DNA of 64,000 nucleotides, taken from NCBI RefSeq assembly GCF_000247695.1, contig NW_004624732.1:20520274-20584273 (forward strand), given 5' to 3'. Made by a program: the position numbers and the translations under genes. This document shows positions 10,926 to 24,540 of the stretch, piece after piece. The stretch comes from Heterocephalus glaber (taxonomy: Eukaryota > Chordata > Mammalia > Rodentia > Bathyergidae). The notes under the pieces were generated by a model. The model was not told the origin of the DNA, ran no database searches, and saw only the letters and a program-made list of their open reading frames with translations. Each line of letters opens with the position of its first letter. Position 1 is the stretch's first letter.

Positions 10926-13764
10926 ATATATGTGCCTCAGAAAAGTCATCTCACTCTTACGTAGAGTGGGGGGTTATAAATACTCAAGAAGCAGTTACAG
11001 TGATCATCATGGTGAAGTTCAGAGTTGTTTTGTGCAGTCAGCCCATCCCTTCATGCCCCTTTCTGTCAGAAGCTATTAGAGTTGACCCTTCATCTACATT
11101 GACAATTTTTCTTTATTCAAGACATGAAGACTGACACCTGAACAGCTTCTGTTTCTAACAGGCAGGCAAGGAAGAAGGAAATGTCACTGCAGAAATAGCA
11201 TCTCTCCTGCAGCTCCCAAGTACAGAGTAGCCTGGTTACCCGACAAACACTGCAGCAGGCAGCAGGCGGTGATCACCTCCTGGGGACGGCGGCTCCCTCT
11301 GCTCCCACAGATGCTGAGAGCTCCAGATGCATTGAGGTGAGTTTTAGTGTGGAGAGGATGAAGGGATGCAGAAATGCCATTGCTGCTGTTTTCACTAATT
11401 CTCAGCATCATTATCATCTATCATTACTGATCATTTTACATAAGGCACAAAATCTTGTCTCCTCTTAAAGGGAAGAGAGACAATTAAAAATATCATTAAA
11501 ATAAAATCTGATCCATCCTCTTCATGGGGTAACAATGGGAAATATGGAGGTGATGCACATTAGTAGGAGCTGAGATTACTGAGGGCTGAGGAGTGAGAGC
11601 TTCACTAAAGAGTTCCATGCAGGGAAGGTATCTGTACTTTAGCAATCTCTATACTCAAGTGAGTTCCCTTCCAAGAAACTCACCACTTCCTCAACGAATC
11701 ACAGGTTAAATATGGTCCTCAAGGATCTTAGAATTGATGTGTAACATGGTTCAGAATGACTGATACATTTCTAAATTTCCAGAAAGGAATGTCTGATGCA
11801 GTGAAGCCCTTTCTGATTTTACTATAAAATTTGAGGTGTAATCACAGAAAACATTTGTTTTACATGGAACTTTATCAGTACAATATTTTCAAAATAATAC
11901 ATAGAACCTCTTGATAAATGTGTGATAATTATTTAAGATGTGAAAACTGAATTTCACCTGTGTGTAAGTATATTTATACATACGATATGCATGACATGTA
12001 CAAGAAGTCAGATCTGCAGGCGAAGATCCCACATGCTTTGCATTGGCTGGTATTTTACTTTCATTATATATTGGTCTTACCTGTGACTGAGCTAACATTT
12101 CTTTTAAAGTTAAGAGTTTCCCCATTTCAACCAAAATGCTATTATAAAGCATATTAAGCTATGCTGGTTGGAAGTATTACTTGATATTGATATGTACATT
12201 TAAAATTACTTTTACAAGTATTAAACTGACCTTAATAATAAAACCATTTAAGATATTCAATGATCACTAATGCATAACTTGCATTATTGTAGAAGGTATG
12301 CAATCTTAGAAGGTCACTATTATGAAATCTTCCTTACTAAAACGCGACATTTGGTCTTGTGGATTCCTTTACAGCCATGCAGCACTGTAGCATAGTCATG
12401 AGCTCATGTCTCCCTGGAATATTACCTGTCAACCAGTCGGCCAATTTCTTTCTGAAATACAGTCTACAGTTGGCCCCAAACTGAGCTTTTGCTTTTAAAT
12501 TTTCAGTGCTATTTTATATTCTTCAAATACTGAAGGGAGAAGACGGTAGTGCTGCATGTCTAAGATGTCCAGTAGGTACCATAATGTAATCTTGCATTTG
12601 TCCAGCCCTTTGGCCCAAATGTGACTTGATAATCATTTTATGCAATGTATTTACCACCTTGATTTTCTCCACAATATCATCAATTCAACAATTAATTGTT
12701 TTGAAATGCCTATTTTACCATCTTTGGTCATGTGAAAGACAGTATTCCAGGAGCATTATTATGTAGTTACTACTTGAACTATTTTTTTTTTCTAGGAACA
12801 AATTAAGGAGGAGCTACATGCTCTTTTTCCTCTGACAACTAGGCACTCCTTTCTTCAGATTGGTCCATTCATTGCCCTCACCCCAGAAGTGTACCCACAC
12901 TCAGCAGAGGCACCGAGGCACCATATACTGTAGGCATTTTCTTCATGCCAGACATTTTGCATGGTCACTTCTCACTTAGGGGGCTGATGTTTCACTCTTC
13001 CTATGAATATTTGTGCTATATGATGTCAGCTTTAATGAGTTTTGGGCAAAAGATAATCTCCAGAAAATACATCAATTGCATGGCTTTCAAGTCAAATTTA
13101 TAATGATGGAAAAGTAATTTTCAAGAGCATTTCAGTTTTATCAGTGTAGAATGAAGTGGCCAGGTCAAATAGTCAACAAATTGCTATAGAATTTACTTTG
13201 TACAAGGCAAAGTAGAAATATAGATACAAAAATGAAACTGTGCTCTGTTTTCCCAAAACACCCTGTTCAGTTTTATGGACAAGACTAGCTCACACATCAA
13301 CATCTGGAGGTACTGCAACAAAATGTAGAGAACTGCATCAAGTTATAAGAGATGAACCAACAATTTGGAAAGGGAGAAGGGATGCAAAAGAGATCACTTT
13401 CACTTGATGCAATTGAATCAGCAGAATGTGGTTGTGGGACTGGGATTACCTTTTAAGGTCCATTTCAAAATCAAAGCTATACATGTGAGTGTGCAGAAGC
13501 ATTGGGGAGATTCAAAGAGAATTTTCAGCAAAAGTATTACCATGAGCAAAGGCTTAGAGATGGAGAGGCTGAAAAATACACAGCCAGTTTAGGAGGATTA
13601 GAACATCAGTGTCACTGTGCTAGGTGCCCTGAAGGAATACAAGAAGCCATTGTGCTCATGCTGCCGTGTTCAGTGCACGGTGCCCGCACTGCCCACAGAG
13701 GAACTAAAAAATCACATGTGAAGTCAGAGCAGATGCCACAAAGAAAAGAATACACAAAGCATAT
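10926..13764. other. Unassigned intron sequence
   Basis: No exon recognised. A short GC-rich patch lies at 11210-11310. The rest is AT-rich without clear repeats. Confidence 0.4.
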
Positions 13765-14207
13765 TTTTTTCCCTTAGGGCTGTCATAAAAAGTACCACAA
13801 ACTGGGTGGCTTAAAACAAAGCAATCAAAAATTATTCTCTCACAGTTGTGGAAGCAGAAATCCAAAATTAAAGTCCTAGCAGAGAGAGGTACTCTCTGAA
13901 AGCCCCAGCAACAATCCTTCCATTCCTCTTCCTAGTTTCTGGTGGCTCTGGCAGTCACTGGCATCCCTTGGTGTGTAGACACATCACTCTGATCTCTGTC
14001 TTCTTCGGAGGAGGACCTTTCCTTTGTCTCGGCATCTGCTCCTTTTCTTGATAAAGTCATCAGTAATTGCATTTAGAGCATCCTCTAATTCCAGAATGAG
14101 TTTATCTCAGATTCACTTCTTACATAAGCAAACCCCTCCAACTAAGGTCACCTTTTGAGCTTCCAGGTGCACATGAATTTTGTGGGGACAGTGTTCAACT
14201 TACTACA
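13765..14207 (-). mobile_element. MaLR LTR (MLT1-type, ERVL-MaLR)
   Basis: Plus strand reads AGGGCTGTCATAAAAAGTACC, ACTGGGTGGCTTAAAACAA, TTCTCTCACAGTTGTGGAAGC and ends ATGAATTTTGTGGGGACAGTGTTCAACTTACTACA. This is the reversed MLT1 consensus, whose sense start is TGTTATGGGTTGAATTGTGTCCCC. Near full length. An old mammalian endogenous retrovirus-like LTR with no coding content. Confidence 0.85.
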
Positions 14208-14362
14208 GGACTATTTGAGTACAAGTTAAGAAGTGACCACAAGGAGAAGGTTTAATCTTACAGCCTTCATCTACAATTTACTCAAGGGTGACTTTGCTCT
14301 TTGAATCTTTAAGATCAAGTATAAATCTCTCTCTCTCTTTTTTGCTTAAATTCTATTTTTTC

Positions 14363-14650
14363 TTTTTTTATTAAATTCTTTTATTGGTACATTGTAGGTA
14401 TACAACACAATTACATTTCTCATTGGGAATTGTACCTTTACATAATGAATCTTGGTTCTTATTTTTTCCCCATTCCTAGCCCTCCATTCACCCCCTCCAC
14501 CCTTCTCTATTTACAAAGACTTTATTTCCATTTTTTCCACTTCTCATCATTTTTCCTTTCCCTTCTTTCCTTTCCCCTGCCCCTCCCACTACTCCTACCC
14601 CTTTGGACTTTTTCTTCCTATTTTGCATTATCGATTATTCATTCTAATCA
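14363..14650 (-). mobile_element. L1 3' UTR fragment (first of three in tandem)
   Basis: Begins TTTTATTGGTACATTGTAGGTATACAACACAATTAC (reversed terminal sequence), then TTCTTATTTTTTCCCCATTCC and the pyrimidine-rich 3' UTR to CCTATTTTGCATTATCGATTATTC. The T-rich stretch to its left (14320-14362) is its reversed poly(A). Confidence 0.88.
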
Positions 14651-14718
14651 ATGGTACATTTTAGGTATACAATATAATGACATTCATCATTGGAAATTTC
14701 CACCTTTACATAGTCTCT
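14651..14718 (-). mobile_element. L1 3' terminus, very short (second of three)
   Basis: Starts again at TGGTACATTTTAGGTATACAATATAATGACATTCATCATTGG and stops at CATAGTCTCTCT after only about 68 bp. Confidence 0.85.
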
Positions 14719-14908
14719 CTTCTTTTATTGGTACATTTTAGGTATACAATACTTTTACATTTATCATTGGATGCTTGTACCTGTACATGATGTATCTTGG
14801 TTCTTATTTTTTCCCCTATTACCTGTGCACCCTTCACCCCTTCCACCCTTCCCTATTTACATAGATTTCTTTTCCATTTACTTTTTTTTCTCATAATTTT
14901 TCCTTTCC
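14719..14908 (-). mobile_element. L1 3' UTR fragment (third of three)
   Basis: Restarts at TTTTATTGGTACATTTTAGG and runs through CATGATGTATCTTGG, CACCCCTTCCACCCTTCCCTATTTACATAG to TCATAATTTTTCCTTTCC. Its subfamily details (TGTACATGATGTATC) match the copies at 34940 and 59341. Confidence 0.88.
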
Positions 14909-16869
14909 AATTCTCTTTTATTTGTTCATACACATTCTGTGGGACATCTTTCTGCCAAATAAACTAGTTTTATCTTAACAAAAACTTATGGAAGAAGGTA
15001 AGTACCTTATTGGTTTATCTTCACAAACTTCTTGCAGAAATTCTTTAAAAATTAGGGCTTTTGTACATTGTCATCCATGCACTCTCATGTTATGCAAATT
15101 CCATAAACCTATGAATCCATCAAAAGTTTAAAACCAAAGTTTCATCTATTAGTAGCTCTTTCATCACACTTAAACTTAAAACAAATTGCTCAGCAGACCG
15201 TGAATTAATATCAGGGTGAGGGTCATCCAACATCAACTAATATCATTACTCATTCTCTTCTTGTACATATTCAAAAGGTAATGCTTTTTTTTAATTTCCT
15301 TTCTTGCTGAGTTAATTATAATTTGCTCATTGTAAATTGATGGCCCTTAGCACGACATTGATCATACAATTTATTATCAAAACCAAGATATTTTTGATAG
15401 GAAAAAAATGACTTGGTTTCCATTAACACTGGAACAACAGGTAGAAACAAGATATCTTCTTGAACAAACTCAGAAGATCCAACAGCCAAACTTATCCAGA
15501 CTGATCTCTTAGGTCTCCAAGACAAATCCTGAGTTTTAGATAAACTGATTACATTTCTGTTAAATTTTGTTCAGTGAAAAGACTACACATCCTCTTTTCT
15601 ACCACTCAGTTTTGTGATTTACCACATTATGTATTCATCTGTTGTTTATTAAAAATGACATAGCACTTAATTATTTGACCAAGAAATTGAGTAACTGCTG
15701 TGTTCCAGGACTGGGTAAATGCATTTGAAGAAAATACAGTGATAGTGGCTCATACAGACTAAGTAGCTTTGAAGACATGGTTAAACAATAAGGAAGAATC
15801 AGAACTGAGTATAGATTCCTTACTTTAAATTATATTAATTGCACTTGATGCATCACTTAAAACTTCTTTAAGTTTCACCAGATAGGGATGATTCTAAATC
15901 TAGTGCCTTCAATATTTCCAGATCATTTCTGAGCACTTATTCTTGTTTCTGTCTGTGTCTAAACTTTGTTACTTTCCTGCCTTCTCCTAGCTACATTGCC
16001 TCCTTTCTTTGGGATTTATCTCCTATACCTTGGTAAAAACCTAGTGTTACTTGAGCCCTTGAGTAACACTGTTTACTTTTATAGGAATCTTTGTTAGATA
16101 ATATTTTTATTTAGCAAGAGGAGGTTAAGAAACAAATGTCAGACATGAAACAAATCATAAAACAAGCTTATGCTTCTGAAAATCATCAAAAGTCCGTATT
16201 TTGACTGATTCCCTTTGACTGGCTAGCCAGCCCATTCTAAAATGAACACACAATGACTTTGCTATCATCTAGTGTTGCAAGAAGAGATGTTGATATGATT
16301 CCTCAGACTCCAGGCCTCCAGTGAGATGCACAATATAACATCTTATCATCTGCAGTGCTCCTACCTCTTATTCTAAAGCTATGATTAAATTATTTTTCAT
16401 GAAACTGCATTAAACAAAACGCCAATCATTTAAAATCTGCTCTTTGTTAAATTCCTGGCCCTCAAGGTGATTTTCCTTTTTTATAGAAATGCTTAAATTC
16501 CCTGTCATGTTATTTAGTAGCCTGTATCTACCCATAAGAAAGGCAGATGCTTCATCCATCCCAGGAGCAGGTTCCCCACAGGAGAAATGTCCAGTTACTC
16601 AGAAGGCACAAAGACCCTACTCTCTTCTCCTACTAGCAAGCTTCTGCATGAAAATGACACTGGCCTAGGAAAATATACTCAGAAGAAGCAGGAGTAGAGT
16701 TATTTTACATGTAGTTAGCATCTTATATTTGAAGAAAGAAAGGGGCTCTTTGAGATTCTGACAAAGTCTTGGTCAGCATTAAATTGTGTTCAAATAAAGA
16801 TTTAAATATTGTTCATTTGAGTATTTTTGTAAATGTCTGGAACACTAGGAGACTGCTTAGGTCCCCTCA
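14909..16869. other. Unassigned intron sequence
   Basis: AT-rich, no exon or clear repeat. Confidence 0.4.
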
Positions 16870-17020
16870 ATGAATTCTTACATCACTCTGTGGGAGGTTT
16901 TACAAACCTTTCATAGATGTGACCTCTAAAGATCAGACATATAAAATGTTGCTCAGAGTGACACTATTAGTAAGAAGCAGGGGTTCAAACTCAGATATGT
17001 CTAAATCCCAAGTATATGCT
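16870..17020 (-). repeat. Possible MIR relic
   Basis: TTGCTCAGAGTGACACTATTAGTAAGAAGCAGGGGTTCAAACTCAG is similar in order to the reversed MIR core and tail. Confidence 0.4.
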
Positions 17021-17589
17021 CCAAATCTGTTCATAAAGGAGAGTTTCACTGAGTACTGTTAAATTAAAAAGGATTCCAGTGAAACAATATAATCCTCCTC
17101 CAGTTTGAATCACAAATCCTCCTTCTCCCATCATCTTCTTATCTAAATCCATGAGGCACAGTCACAGGTTACTGCCAACAGTTAACCTTGTTGTATAAAT
17201 GAAGGGGGTTCAAACTGGAAAACAGTGAATTCAGAATCCATGATTCTTATTAGTATCCAGTTTACCAAGCACTTTGATAAGAAGTGTCCAATTGTGTTTA
17301 AAATGCATTAATGTATTTTCTTTGTCTTCTTTTGTTTGTTCAAATAAGGTAACCACACAGATCATTGAATACAAGAGCAATACTCTCAACAAATCCTTAA
17401 CATGGCCCTTCACCAGAGGTCACACTGATTAGAGGAAGAATAGAAATAATATTGGCTTTCAGAATTGTGATTGCTGGATTTTAAAATAAGGTTGCTGACA
17501 TAACTGCATTTGCGTGTAAGTGCCGTTTGTTTATTATGAATGTATTTTATGTAGCGCATAGAAGAAGGGCATTAGGTTCACATGCTTGC

Positions 17590-17775
17590 TTTGAAATCTC
17601 AGCCCTATTACTCATCCTGTATCCAGGCTCATGATTCACTCTAGGAGCCCTAATGCCTCTCACCTTTCAGTGGGAATAATTTTTCTTTTTCAGAACTGAG
17701 TCCTACAAGGGGTTTAGCATGAAAGTGACTCTTAGTAGACACTTAGTGATTATTGCTAATAGTATTATTTCTAAC
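17590..17775 (+). repeat. MIR SINE relic
   Basis: CAGCCCTATTACTCATCCTG, CCTTTCAGTGGGAATAATTTTTC and TTAGTAGACACTTAGTGATTATTGC fit the sense MIR consensus. Confidence 0.55.
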
Positions 17776-20055
17776 AGGTTTGGAAGATGGGTTCAAACAA
17801 TTAACAAAGCAAAAATCCATTGAAATCCCATCAAATAATGACTCTTTTTTTTTTCAAATAGTGATTCTTAATCATTGGTGGACCCTCCACATGTCCTTAC
17901 TAATGTCAATTTCATGTAGAGAGAAATAGCTGGTGAAGTTTTCATGTCCCTAATTAACAAGGTGGCTGTTCACTAATGCTAGAGCCCAGCTTGGATGCCA
18001 CTGCTTTGTACCACAACTCAGAATTATTCCCAGCATCCACAAGGAACAAAACTCCTATGAAATTTTGTGCCTTTTCTGTTTTCCACAATCCATGAAGACA
18101 GTGACAATTAGTAATACATCTTTGTAGTAATTTGGCCTCATTTCTTTATTCCTTTTATTGTGACACCTAATTCCAAGAATAACATTGTAATACAAAATTA
18201 TAGGCCTAAAATTTTCTAAATCTTTTAATAACTATCAAAAAGGTAGTGAATTTTAAAAATCAGAGCTTGTACTTAAGGAGAAATAAAGATGAAATATGCG
18301 GAGATTTAAATATATATATGTGTATATAGATAGATATAGGACATCTGTATTAACTTAGAGTAATTTAAATATATACAAATAAATATATTTAAATTTATAA
18401 ATACAAATACATATAACTATATATATCTTTTAATACTAACACATGTAAATATACGTATATATATATATATATACATACACACACATTTAATGTATATGTT
18501 AAGGTACTATATCACCACTAGCTTAAATACTAAGACCACATTTTAAAAAACTATTTTTCATTCCCGTCTTTACATTTAAACAAGGCCATATATCAAGCTC
18601 TAAGTTTCTAGAAAAATGTTATATAAGATGTTCCAATTGCTTTTGCAAATTTAAATATCTCAAAAAATTTTGTAACCATGCAGTTATTTTTAAAACCTCT
18701 CTAGAATGTCATACAAAGATTTTGCATATTCTTACATATAATTTTGCTTTCCATTACACAAAATTGACAAAGCCATTTACTGAGTTGTCATCTAATTGTT
18801 TTAGAAATTACTCATTAAGTGACAAATTCATTTCGAAAGAGAACTGTAGCACATTATGTGGAGTAAAGGAGGGGGATATGAAAGGAGCTCAAGCCATAGA
18901 GGAGAGTCCCACCATGGAGGGGGACACAGGATCCAAGGCTTCTTGGGGAGCTTCCTCGCCCCAGATTTATCCAGACAGAAGCTGGCCTGGACAGAGCAGG
19001 ACAGAGCTGGCCACTGTCTATGGGTCCCAGAAAGTGCATTTGCATGTGCACTCCCACACCAGCACTGCAGCATCAGTGTTGCTAGGTGTGGGTACACTGG
19101 AGCAGCCAGCTTGATGGAAGGGCTCCCACAACCGGCCTAACAAGCACAGGGTCTTCCATTAAATTATGTGTTCACTAAAGTAGCTTAGGATGACTTGGTC
19201 TTTCTCCTGTGCATACACATACCCTCTTCAATTGTCACATACATGTCAAGAAGTCCCATGGACATGATGTCTGAGACAACATGACACTTCACAGACACAC
19301 GCCCTAATTGGAGAAGCATGGGGGAGGTCCAGCAGCATAAGGCAGAAGTGTCTAACTCTTCAAAGTAAATAAGATGTGGATCATGGTCCTCTTTATCTAC
19401 AAAGTGTTTACCTTTCTACTCTCAAATTCGTTCATAGTCATATCAGGTAGATAGAGTCAGCTGAGTTGTTTAGAAAATAGTGCTACCTTGCTCATGTTCC
19501 ATATTCATTCTTTCCATTCTGTTTCACAGTTCATTAATGGAACTCTGGGCCTCCATAAGAGTCGAGTGTTATAAAAGGGGAAAACAGGACAAAACTGTAG
19601 CTGAATCATTAAAATATCAAAATCATGTCTAGGGAGAAATTTATAGCACTTACTCTCCTGACAAGTCAGAAGCGTCATGCTTTCTTCCAAATGCCCATCT
19701 GTGCATAGCCTTTCATTGTGTGCCTTTCTGTGCATTTATCTTACCTCTGAAAGATTTCCACATTCTACTTTTAAAACTTCTATAATTTATTGCATACAGA
19801 ATGCACCTAGCAGATGCCTGATACCTTAAATTACAATCAGATAAGACAGGATGTTAGGGGTCCATGGTACTGCAAAATAGGTTTTTCTAAGTACGTGTGT
19901 CTTTTCACATGATAAACATCTATGACATTCAGGTCAAAATAATTCTAGCCCAATTTTTATGACTACCTCATTTGTTCTTGCAATACATTCAGAAGAAAAA
20001 AAATCACTGGTCTCTTTATAGGCTCATAAATTAATTTCTAAAAAAAAAATTCTAG
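17776..20055. other. Unassigned intron sequence with AT-rich core
   Basis: No exon found. 18301-18500 is strongly AT-rich with (TA)n at 18451-18476. The overlapping open frames at 18722-19140 on both strands lie in an ordinary moderately GC-rich patch and look like chance. Confidence 0.4.
18451..18484. repeat. (TA)n / (CATA) microsatellite
   Basis: Alternating TA run with CATACACACA edge inside a 200-bp AT-rich block. Confidence 0.85.
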
Positions 20056-20150
20056 GGCTGGGGATTTAGCTCAGTGGTTCTGCCACCTGCCTTGCAAGTG
20101 CAAGGTCCCAAGTTTGATCCCTGGTACCAAAAACAAAACAAAACAAAACA
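20056..20150 (+). mobile_element. ID SINE with perfect target-site duplication
   Basis: GGCTGGGGATTTAGCTCAGTGG, TGCCTTGCAAGTGCAAGG, TTTGATCCCTGGTACC and an (AAAAC)n tail. It is flanked by AAATTCTAG at 20047-20055 and 20151-20159. The least mutated ID copy in the window and so probably the youngest. Confidence 0.95.
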
Positions 20151-21174
20151 AAATTCTAGAGTCACTAAAAAAAGGAATGATTTTCTAGGCAGGTAAGTCG
20201 AGGATGACAGATACCTTTAGTGGCATCATTCAAGTGCTCTAATCCTGAGACCTACCTCAGCAACAGCAGCAGTGGTGCCCTTTGGTTACACAGAGACAGA
20301 AGGGTGCTCTCCCATGTGATAACTGCAATTGGTCAGAGGCGTCAAACATGATATCAACCCTGCTGTTATTAACATTATATGATGATCAACCATACAATAG
20401 TTACCTTTATGTACATCTAACAGTAAGACAAATTAAAGTAGTAGTCCTACTTAACAGTGTAATACTCTCCTCTTTAATATCAACTACTATTGTTATAATT
20501 ATGAACTTAAAACATTTATTAAAATTGCTTTTTTTGAACTTTCTTTTTTTTTTTAATACTAGAGGGACTCTGGCTCCCTGAGCTCTCTGCCAGGCCTGGA
20601 ATCCTTCCACAAGACTGGAGCTAAGTAGACACCTGGGGCTATAGACTGTGGTATAGAGTTCTTATCTTCAGGCATCAGGAGCACCTCCAGGCTCTTCTTC
20701 TAGCTCTTTGGTCTGCTTCCAGGCCTCTGAGCTAATTATCTGTAACGAGGCTGCTTAGGTAACTATCTTTGCCTATAACCACAAAGAGATCTGACCTTTT
20801 CCATTAAGCATTACACTTATTAAGACAAAAAGTACTGACTTATTAAGCTTCCCTTCCCTTTTGTACACAAAGCTCAAAAGGAAGAAAACTCCATGAGCTA
20901 GTGTCCTCTTGGTGTCTTCACCAGGTTCACCTCTCTTTTTCATTACAGCCCTAATTTTTTTAGTACTGTGTAAGGCGCCTCACATGTAGGAGTCCATGTA
21001 AAGGTAGCACAGTGATTCTCAGACTGAGGTACCAGACAATGGCCTATCCTGTCGGACTTTGCTAGAAATCCAAATGTTAACTCGTCCCCGTATCCACTAG
21101 GTCAGAAGTTCTGAAGATGGGGCCTGGAAATCTCTGTCTTAACAAGCATAATGGGACATTTTGATGTGTTCAGA

Positions 21175-21300
21175 TTTTTGAGAATTTTGTCCTTTATAGA
21201 TCACATGAGGTCAGTATCCTTATTAAACTCATTTTTCAAGGGAAGAAACTAAGCCTTCCAAGGATTGAGTCATCTGTCAGAGTCATAGAATCTTAGACTT
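21175..21300 (-). repeat. MIR relic
   Basis: AGGTCAGTATCCTTATTAAACTCATTTTTCAAGGGAAGAAACTAAG is a diverged reversed MIR core. Confidence 0.5.
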
Positions 21301-23109
21301 CATAGCTGAGGCAACATGTAGAGGAAAACAACAATACAAACAAGCAAAACTTTGCATATGGTAGGTAAAAACTCAGTAAATAACAGGTATTTTAAAATCT
21401 CTTCTTCTCAGTTGCAATACTTAATACATTTACATCTTTAAAACTCCAAACTAATGCTTCTAAATGCTAACATTGAAATATGGACTCTGATTTCTCCTAA
21501 TCATTAGAATCTGTAAAACATAGCAGGTTTGTACATATTGAAAATGTAATTATAAGTTAAGTTTCCTGTGAATCACTAAGTTCCTTAACAATTAGATTAA
21601 TTTAATAGCTGTGGATTTAAGAGAATTAATGTTAAGTAGATGATCCTTCTTACTTTAATATCAGCTGCGGATCCTATCTCATTACAAATACAACCAGTTT
21701 GTAATGCACTGCAAACATCTGCTCTCCCCTAGAAAGTTCCCATGTGAATATTAATCCTGAAGACTGGATATTGCCTCCCTGTCCACGAGATGTGTTTAAC
21801 TGCTGTGTGTGTAAATGTGTGAGACTGTTTGATCCTTAAAGAGGCTAAACCCCATGTGGGGAAGTTCTCCGAAACATCTCAACATATTCTCACATTGAGA
21901 GGGGAAAACAGATGGGCATCCTGAAGGAACCTTTTTGGGCTAAATGTGTAGCCAGAGAACTTGAAGAAAGGCTGCTGAGGTGGGGGCAAAGACCAGCTGT
22001 TGCTTTCACAATGCTCACTGTCCAGTTGTTTCCTCTTCCCTTTTTTGGCAGTGCTTCATTCAGAGATGACAGCAGCACCTCAGCAAATGAGGTTAGGATT
22101 GAACCATTGGGACAGCTCAAGATTACTGGGCTTGGAGGACCTTTCCTTGGCTGTTATAAGCTGGATAGAAAGCAAAGCACAGACTTCATCTCCATGTTAT
22201 TTCCCATGGTAACTTATGAGCAAGAAAGTATGGGAATGACTTCAGTGGAAAATTATAGATCTATGGCTACCTGAATGGGAAGGAAGACCAATTGGAGAGG
22301 CTAAGTTATATTTCTAAGGTCATTCAAAAAAAATGAGAGTGAGACTGGAATCTGACCTTAATCAAAAGCCTTTGAGTTTCCTTCTACTTTTTATTTCTGT
22401 TGGTCTGTCACATGGTGATGAATTACCTTTTCATTGGTGGTCTCTATTAACACAGCAGCAAGATTCTGGGCATGCCAAGTTTCTGAGTTTTTAATAATGT
22501 CCAACTATGAAATTAATATTGATATTAAAAGTTTATAATTATATGTATGAGAGAGAGCAAATGGGAAACTTATTAACAAAATCCTGGCAGACACATTTGA
22601 TAGCATGTTCCTATATAAAGTCTTTATTATTTAACATAAAGTATTAAAACACAGTGGCTAACAAATGACACAATTGCCTTCCCTCAAGCTGAGGTGATCT
22701 GGAGAGACCAGTACTTAACCACTGATACCAAGGTCTCTCTTCAGATTTATCTTGTATCACTGACCAGGGAAGTCTTCTGGCTACACTTACTATTTCTTTG
22801 TGTCTCATATACAATTATATATCTTCTTTTAAGATTGTATTTATAGTAATTTCCTGCTAGCAATGTTCCTCACTGCCTACTATCTCCTCTCCTTATCTTG
22901 TGTGTATTGAAGCTGTGTTAGGCACAGCACTCTGTGATTGCTGAGAAGCCCCAGTGACTTAAACACAGTCCAGGCCCATTAGACTCATCCTAGTCCCTTC
23001 TACTTGTGTGCTCCTAGGCACACCCTGTGCCAACTTTTGCATGTGAACTGCCATCAGCACCATGCTTAAGTACATGATGGATTGCAGTGCCAATTTATCT
23101 CTTTAATGC

Positions 23110-23230
23110 TTCTGTTCATCCAGGAAAGAAAGAGACCACATTTTAAGCCCCTCTGTATGCCCAGCACCAAGCTCAGTGCTTGGGGTATAATGAGAACTTA
23201 AAAGATATATGTTGATGGTAATGAGATTCT
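23110..23230 (+). repeat. L2 3' end relic
   Basis: CTGTATGCCCAGCACCAAGCTCAGTGCTTGGGGTATAATGAGAACTTAA parallels the L2 terminal sequence (CCAGCACCTAGCACAGTGCCTGGCACATAGTAGG). Confidence 0.55.
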
Positions 23231-24324
23231 TGCTCTCAAATTGTTTTCTGAAATTGGTAGGCTTAAAATAGCATATCAAACAGTGATCAATACTCAAGAT
23301 ATTCTAGGCCAAATTGGCAGAATAAATGTGTATAAATCACAAAGATAGGAGAGCATCTCCTAGAGAATTTGGAAGTCACTCAAGGATGAAATCGGGGAAC
23401 TGAGAACTGAAATGTGTAACTCATTATTTCAATTGACTTCTGTGTGAGCAGAGTGCAGAGCAATGAATGCAGCCTTTCTTGTGAAAACAAACTCCAGAAA
23501 GCCACAGGAATTACAGACTCTCATAACGCACAGGCCAAAAGATCGTCTCATAAAGGCCATGATGGCTTGTGCATTTGGAAGAATGCAACATGGTCTTTTT
23601 AAGACTAAACTATAAATAGAGTATTAATAAAGTGCAAGATATTCAGAGAGACCCAAGTTCAGGGCCTGAAAACTACTGACTTGAAGAGCCGTTGAGTAAC
23701 CAGGGACATTGGGCTGGAGGGGAACAGCCTTACTAGCAGGAGTAGAATCTTGGAAGTGAAGGAAAAGGATCAACATCTTCAGCTGTCAAAAAATCCGAAA
23801 GTCTATTTTGCATGAGAAGAGTTAGACTTTTTTTATTCACAATGCATGAGGAATCAACTGATCTTCCAATTGTAAAGGGTGGAGACAGAATTTTAACTTT
23901 AAGTGCATTAGTCTCTCCCAACTGTGGTCCTAATGATCTGTTTTATAGAATCATCACAAGATGTCCAGAAGACTAATTCTAGTCTACTTCTGAAATAATC
24001 TTGACCACACCAGTAAATCTGAATGCATCAACCATGGTAGTATAAAATTAGTTGGCTAAGATATGCCACATTAGAGACATGTTCTAGACATCCTCATTCT
24101 CATCTTCCTTTGAGGGTTACCATGTCAATTTGGTTCAAGGGAGACTTGAATTTCTGTTTGCTTTTCCTTCAAGGGCTACAGCCCCACTGGAGTAAAATGT
24201 GTTCTGAACCACAGTCAAGCTTTGACCAGCTCCATTATCAGACAATATCACTTCTCAGTTCCCATGTTATTAACTCTAGATAAGGTACTATCAAGTGACT
24301 TATAGGTTACGCTTTATAGACAGG

Positions 24325-24540
24325 AAGAGATGGATTTGTAAATTGGCCTCATCACTTTGCTACTTATGTAATATGGCCCAGGTTTTTTGACCTTTAAACC
24401 TCAATTTTCCTTGTGTAAAGTAGAAGAAACTCATTAGAATTGCATAAAAGTTAAATTAAATAATATTCTTCTTAATCCTTATCAGAGTACTTAGTTTTAT
24501 TGAGCATCACATAAAGAGTAGCTGGTGGATTATGTTGAGC
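24325..24540 (+). repeat. MIR relic
   Basis: CTTTGCTACTTATGTAATATGGCCCAGG, CTCAATTTTCCTTGTGTAAAGTAG and TTAAATTAAATAATATTC follow sense MIR order. Confidence 0.55.

Noticed and set aside
11180..11360. GC-rich patch with an acceptor-like CTCCCACAG and donor-like GTGAGT framing 26 bases on the plus strand
   Set aside because: Wrong strand for CNTNAP5, too short, and translation in any frame resembles nothing known.
18722..19140. Overlapping open frames of 67-130 codons on both strands
   Set aside because: Different frames are open at once because of base composition; no family resemblance.
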